This document shows positions 60,438 to 64,000 of a stretch of DNA of 64,000 nt, one piece after another. The notes below the pieces were generated by a model, which had not been told where the DNA came from, ran no database searches, and was given only the letters and a program-made list of their open reading frames with translations. The position numbers and the translations under genes were made by a program. The number at the start of each line of letters is the position of its first letter. The stretch's first letter is position 1. The stretch is taken from positions 2,010,750 to 2,074,749 of the forward strand of contig NW_015438357.1 in assembly GCF_001293395.1 (NCBI RefSeq). The letters run 5' to 3'. This DNA is from Leptomonas pyrrhocoris (lineage: Eukaryota; Euglenozoa; Kinetoplastea; Trypanosomatida; Trypanosomatidae).

Positions 60438-62273
60438 ATGGACCCCAATGCCGCGGCTCAGCAGCTTCTACAAAATCAGAAGTTTGTAGAACTCTTCCAG
60501 CGCGCGCTGGGCGAACCCGGAAAGGGCGACGGCAGCAGGGGTGGCGGTGCCGAAAGCTTTCTTGCCTCCATGCCCAAGGAAGGTGACCCAAAGCGTGAGG
60601 CGTGGCTGCGATCACTGCAGGCGCGTCTGCAAGCTGAAACGGCGAATGAGGCAAAGAAAGATCTGGAACAGGTGCACAGCGACGAAAACGGGCAGTGGAT
60701 GTTTGTTCTGCCGGAGCCGGGGTTTTGCTTCAAAACAAATGTGGCGGGCGGCTCAAAGGTGTTCATCAACGTGTGTCAACACGCACGAATCGCGGAGCCG
60801 GTGCCGATGGAGCCCGCGGCGGGCGAAGACGACAGCGAGGTGCGCTATCGAATCCCGATTAGCTGCGGCCAGGCCAGACCGGACAAGGACAAGGGCGGGA
60901 AGCCCTGCAAGGTGTACGACGTTATTGTGAACCCCACCACCATCGCGCGCTGCGGCGAGGACAACGAATTTCGCCGTTTTGTCGCCGCCCTCTGCATGCA
61001 GTGGATCAAGCAAAAGTCGGAGCCGACCCTCAACGCAGACGAGTTCCGCAACTTGAACTTTAAGTGCAAGGGCACGCTGGAGCCGCAGCGCATTCGCCTC
61101 TCCGCCACCCCCAAAGACCCCAACGCGATGGGCGATGAAATCAAGCTGCCGTCCAGCTCTGGTGGTGCCACCGCCCCGTCGCAGATAAACGGGACCCGGG
61201 GCACTGGGAAGATGGTGCAGGAAGTCGAGCAGCCAAACGCTGGCAATCGTGCTGTCGACGAGCAGCAGACGAGTGGGCCCAGTGATGGCCTCCCACAGAA
61301 CAGCGTCACCGCCTCTCCCTCTTCTGCCGTTGCTGCTGTGAAGAGCGTTGTGGCGGACGGCGCCTACGACTGGACGACGCACAAAAAGGCCGCCCTGAAC
61401 CCCTACTTCAAGGAGAGCGTACCGGCGCGCTACGTTGTGTCGCTTTTCCTGCCTGGCGTTCAGACGATTGCCGAGGTGGACGTGCGCATTCATCGGCGTC
61501 AAATTCAGTGCTTTTACATTGACGAGGTCATGGAGAACAAAGAAGGCGAGGGAGGCACCACCACAACACCGGCCTCGCCGTTTCTCACTGCCACGCTCGA
61601 CTACCCGGTCTCTGACGATGCACTGGAAGCGAAGTACATACGCAAGACTCACATGCTAAGACTACGCGTGGCCGTGTCGTTGCCGGACGAGACGCAGGCC
61701 GCCGTGACAAAGCCGGAGCGCGATGTGACCGAGCTTGAGGACGAGGAGCGGCGGCGTGCGCAGGAGGCACGTGAGCGGCAGTGGGCGGCTGCCAAGGCCC
61801 AGAGGGAAAAACAAGAGAAGGACGAGGCCGCCGTCATGGAGGAGCGGAAAAGCTACGTGGAGAACCTGTCAGCCGTGCAGGCCGGCGACATTCCTCCAGT
61901 GGTGCGCGAGGAGGTCGACCAGATGCCGCGCGAGCAGCTTCCTGCTATGCTACACCGCCTCGAGGGTCGCCTGCGCAAAGGCGACTCGATTGACGTGCTG
62001 CTGGACAAGCTGCCTGCGCCGATGCTGGACGCTCTCATCGACTACATTCGCGAGAAACTGTCCCTTGAACCGCGGCCAAAGCCGGCGCCGAAGAACAGCG
62101 GGGAGGCCAGCACTATTGACGCACCCGCGGCGTCAAAGGGGAGTGGGCCGGCGAAGTCTACTACTGCAGCTGCTCCTCCTCCACCGTCGTCGCAAGAGTT
62201 CAATGCGACGAAGCAATCCGAGACGCTATTTGGCGTTGCGTTTCACAACCGGTATCTCTTTGCCCTCGATTAA
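60438..62273 (+). CDS. PIH1-CS domain protein, axonemal dynein assembly factor class (611 aa)
   Basis: Likely an HSP90/R2TP-linked co-chaperone for pre-assembly of axonemal dyneins, like Kintoun/DNAAF2. The PIH1 domain is clear at about 92-200: PEPGFCFKT, GGSKVFINVC, then RIPISCGQARPDKDKGG, CKVYDVIVNP and the helix FRRFVAALCMQWIK. A Ser/Gly/Thr-rich linker (about 235-305) leads to a CS (p23-like) domain at about 328-425 (RYVVSLFLPGV, VDVRIHRRQIQCFYI, LDYPVS, LRLRVAVSLP). A charged helix follows (about 430-485), then a helical block (485-550) and the ending ETLFGVAFHNRYLFALD. Two-domain architecture and length fit Kintoun better than the shorter PIH1D1/2/3, but assignment to a subfamily is inference. 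ATG at 60438 follows a strong acceptor; the longer frame from TTG lies upstream of it. Confidence 0.92.
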   Translation: MDPNAAAQQLLQNQKFVELFQRALGEPGKGDGSRGGGAESFLASMPKEGDPKREAWLRSLQARLQAETANEAKKDLEQVHSDENGQWMFVLPEPGFCFKTNVAGGSKVFINVCQHARIAEPVPMEPAAGEDDSEVRYRIPISCGQARPDKDKGGKPCKVYDVIVNPTTIARCGEDNEFRRFVAALCMQWIKQKSEPTLNADEFRNLNFKCKGTLEPQRIRLSATPKDPNAMGDEIKLPSSSGGATAPSQINGTRGTGKMVQEVEQPNAGNRAVDEQQTSGPSDGLPQNSVTASPSSAVAAVKSVVADGAYDWTTHKKAALNPYFKESVPARYVVSLFLPGVQTIAEVDVRIHRRQIQCFYIDEVMENKEGEGGTTTTPASPFLTATLDYPVSDDALEAKYIRKTHMLRLRVAVSLPDETQAAVTKPERDVTELEDEERRRAQEARERQWAAAKAQREKQEKDEAAVMEERKSYVENLSAVQAGDIPPVVREEVDQMPREQLPAMLHRLEGRLRKGDSIDVLLDKLPAPMLDALIDYIREKLSLEPRPKPAPKNSGEASTIDAPAASKGSGPAKSTTAAAPPPPSSQEFNATKQSETLFGVAFHNRYLFALD

Positions 62274-63205
62274 GCGCGGTGAGCTGGAGTGGGTTGGTCG
62301 CGACAAAACTGGTAAACGAGCGCTGGTTATAGGAAATGCCTCTTCATTCCCAGGAGCTTGCGCTCAATAGATCGCACAGCGAGTAGCGGCGGCGGGGAAG
62401 GTCGCTTTTTTTGCTGATCTATTCATGTACCGTGCCTCGACCGTGGAAGTCACCGCAAACCTCTTCTCTAATACCTATATATAATCTTCACTACTCCTAT
62501 GCGCGATGCATTATTTAATAATTCTCTTCCCGCCGGCTGTGATTTCGAGGCCATGGCTTTACGATGTATAGATACTCCAACTCTACTAAGCAACCGTGCT
62601 AAATCACACACAAGAAAACAAGAAAAAACTGTGTTCTCTTTTCTTTCTCGGGCTTCGGTGTTTAGTTGGGTTTGCGCCTACCGCCTTCTCTAGCGGCTAC
62701 TGCCTCCGCCGACCGTGTCAAATTTGACTGCCGATCATAGCATTTACCGTTGCGTGCACGCAATCTGCTGCTTTCTTTCACTAGCGTAGCGCTGCGCTGC
62801 TCGACTCTCTGAAAGCAGAAAGAAAAAGGAAGTATTCTACAGCGTGACCTCTCGCGGTTCCCTCTTGTTGGTGTTTCTTTTCTTTCTTGTTTTCCTGTCT
62901 ACTCTGTCTCTTCCTCCCCTCTGAACTCTCAACGATGCAATTGGACGGTCGACGTTTCAAAGAAGAAAAAGAAAACCGGTAGTATATACGCGCAACGATA
63001 ATTATAGATGAACCAATCTTGTTCTTCCCGTTGCTCCTATTTTTTAGTGTAGGTACTATTGTAGGTATTATCCACTTCTCTTGCTTTATTGTCTCTTTTT
63101 TTTTTCATTTCATCTCCGCTCAAGCGACGAAACTCTATTTTCTGTTTTCCCCTTGGTAGCTAGGGAGGTTTTTTTTTTTGAGGGGAGGGGGGCTCGTAGT
63201 ATCCA
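62274..63205 (+). other. Intergenic region, no gene seen
   Basis: About 930 bp, T-rich with some mixed sequence near 62700-62800. Only short, non-protein-like frames. Confidence 0.55.
63071..63124 (+). promoter_or_regulatory. Polypyrimidine tract and candidate spliced-leader acceptor
   Basis: Long T/C run ending in CTCAAG (AG 63123-63124), 81 nt before the ATG at 63206. A second candidate AG lies at 63159-63160. Confidence 0.6.
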
Positions 63206-64000
63206 ATGCTTCGTCGCACGTTGCTGTCTCGTGTGCATCTCTTCACGGCCCTCGTCCCGCAAGTGAAGGTGCAGGGTCCGCACTTTCTCACCGCAGATGA
63301 AGTGACCGCCGCCGCGGCAGCCCTCGAGGAACGCAAGGCCTACCTGAACGTTCCGCAGCTCACCCAAGGCATCGAGTCCCTCAGCAACATAGGTACCGCG
63401 CATGAGCAGCGCGACGCCATTGGCAAGTTTGCGAAGAGCGTTGACGAACTCCGCGCGCAGCTGTACCGCAAAGACAGCATTGACCCTCGTCGACGCTTAG
63501 AAATTCATGAAGCCATCATGGCGGCTGGCTTCTACGAACGCGTCATCAGCGTCACCCAGCTGGAAGGTGAGGGGATCCGTTACGTGTTAAACCACTACAA
63601 TTTTGATGTCCGACGTGACACCACGATCACCTCGAAGGTGCACGAGACGTTGCTGGAGGAGAAGACGACCACGGCCGAATCGGACCAGCTTCTGCGCGAA
63701 CTGCTGCTGCTGGAGCGCCGCCTTACCGGCGAGTATCGCTTCTCTCAATCTGGCGGGCGACGCTGGTTTGCGTTGGGTCTGCCGCTATCGGAAATTACGA
63801 CCGAGACGGAGGCGCAGCGACTGATGAACCTGGACGTGATCAAGAGCGACGGCAACCTGACGATGGCCGAGGTGGACTCTAGCAAGATGTGGAAAACGGT
63901 CACTATCAAGCCGAATGGGGAAAGCCACACGACGTTTGCGGAGGCAGCCGGCATCTTCAAGGACGGCCGCGCGGCGGATGTGGTGTTTGAGCTGCGTGTG
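63206..64000 (+). CDS. Probable mitochondrial protein, 5' part only (265 codons visible)
   Basis: Unrecognised. The frame opens with ATG at 63206 and runs without a stop to the window end, so the 3' end is missing. The start MLRRTLLSRVHLFTALVPQV is Arg-rich with hydrophobic residues and no acids, a good mitochondrial presequence. The visible body is soluble, acidic-basic mixed and largely helical: EERKAYLNVPQL (about 43-54), an EIHEAIMAAGFYERVISV block (about 104-121), then a LLRELLLLERRLTGEYRF helix near 165-182. No membrane segment or known catalytic motif is seen. GC-rich third positions support coding. A role in a mitochondrial complex is plausible but not shown. Confidence 0.85.
   Translation, partial: MLRRTLLSRVHLFTALVPQVKVQGPHFLTADEVTAAAAALEERKAYLNVPQLTQGIESLSNIGTAHEQRDAIGKFAKSVDELRAQLYRKDSIDPRRRLEIHEAIMAAGFYERVISVTQLEGEGIRYVLNHYNFDVRRDTTITSKVHETLLEEKTTTAESDQLLRELLLLERRLTGEYRFSQSGGRRWFALGLPLSEITTETEAQRLMNLDVIKSDGNLTMAEVDSSKMWKTVTIKPNGESHTTFAEAAGIFKDGRAADVVFELRV

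Noticed and set aside
1-64000. CRISPR arrays, bacterial operons, Shine-Dalgarno sites, transposon terminal repeats
   Set aside because: None seen; gene style, spacing and protein families are those of a kinetoplastid nucleus.

Overview
The window is nuclear DNA of a trypanosomatid (Kinetoplastea, Euglenozoa). All 17 credible protein genes lie on the + strand without introns, each separated from the next by roughly 0.6-3.6 kb of T-rich, polypyrimidine-rich sequence. Several genes have a pyrimidine tract and AG a short distance upstream, as expected for spliced-leader trans-splicing of a polycistronic transcript. Coding sequence is GC-richer than the spacers, which carry many (TA)n, (CA)n and (TG)n tracts. 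The species cannot be fixed from the sequence alone.

Positions 1-9686 are a head-to-tail array of a 1,503-bp unit (about 6.4 copies, apparently identical until the last partial copy). Its open frames are repeat artefacts, not genes. I read the unit as a small nucleolar RNA gene cluster: it holds six box C/D RNAs on the + strand, most with terminal stems next to box C and box D, and three H/ACA-like single hairpins. Guide elements of several C/D RNAs match conserved rRNA segments recalled from memory: an SSU site matching the vertebrate U25 guide, an LSU segment near the U18 site, and one RNA whose two guides hit the same LSU neighbourhood. Trypanosomatid snoRNA genes are known to occur as tandemly reiterated mixed C/D and H/ACA clusters within polycistronic units, so this fits. 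The array ends just after a complete 133-nt C/D-like RNA.

From 10.4 kb on, the genes are: a 908-aa protein with a candidate PD-(D/E)XK nuclease core; two long disordered proteins; a Sac-domain phosphoinositide phosphatase with two C-terminal membrane segments; a probable mitochondrial protein; COQ3 (ubiquinone O-methyltransferase); a coiled-coil/zinc-ribbon/FYVE protein (PI3P binding); a small membrane protein; SAS-6 (basal-body cartwheel); a one-pass disordered membrane protein; a signal-peptide type I membrane protein; a probable mitochondrial one-pass protein; a small two-pass protein; a mitochondrial HAD-IIA hydrolase of the CECR5/HDHD5 type; a Ser/Thr-rich protein; a PIH1-CS protein of the dynein-assembly (Kintoun-like) class; and a 5' fragment of a probable mitochondrial protein running off the window. 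Neighbours are functionally unrelated, as is normal for kinetoplastid polycistronic units, though flagellum/basal-body genes (SAS-6, PIH1) and phosphoinositide genes (Sac, FYVE) each appear twice.

An N gap at 57039-57169 has nearly identical sequence on both sides, so it may be an unmerged overlap. Several strong stem-loops in the spacers have no assigned role. snoRNA and stem-loop calls were made by eye and need covariance-model scoring; rRNA matches were recalled, not searched.
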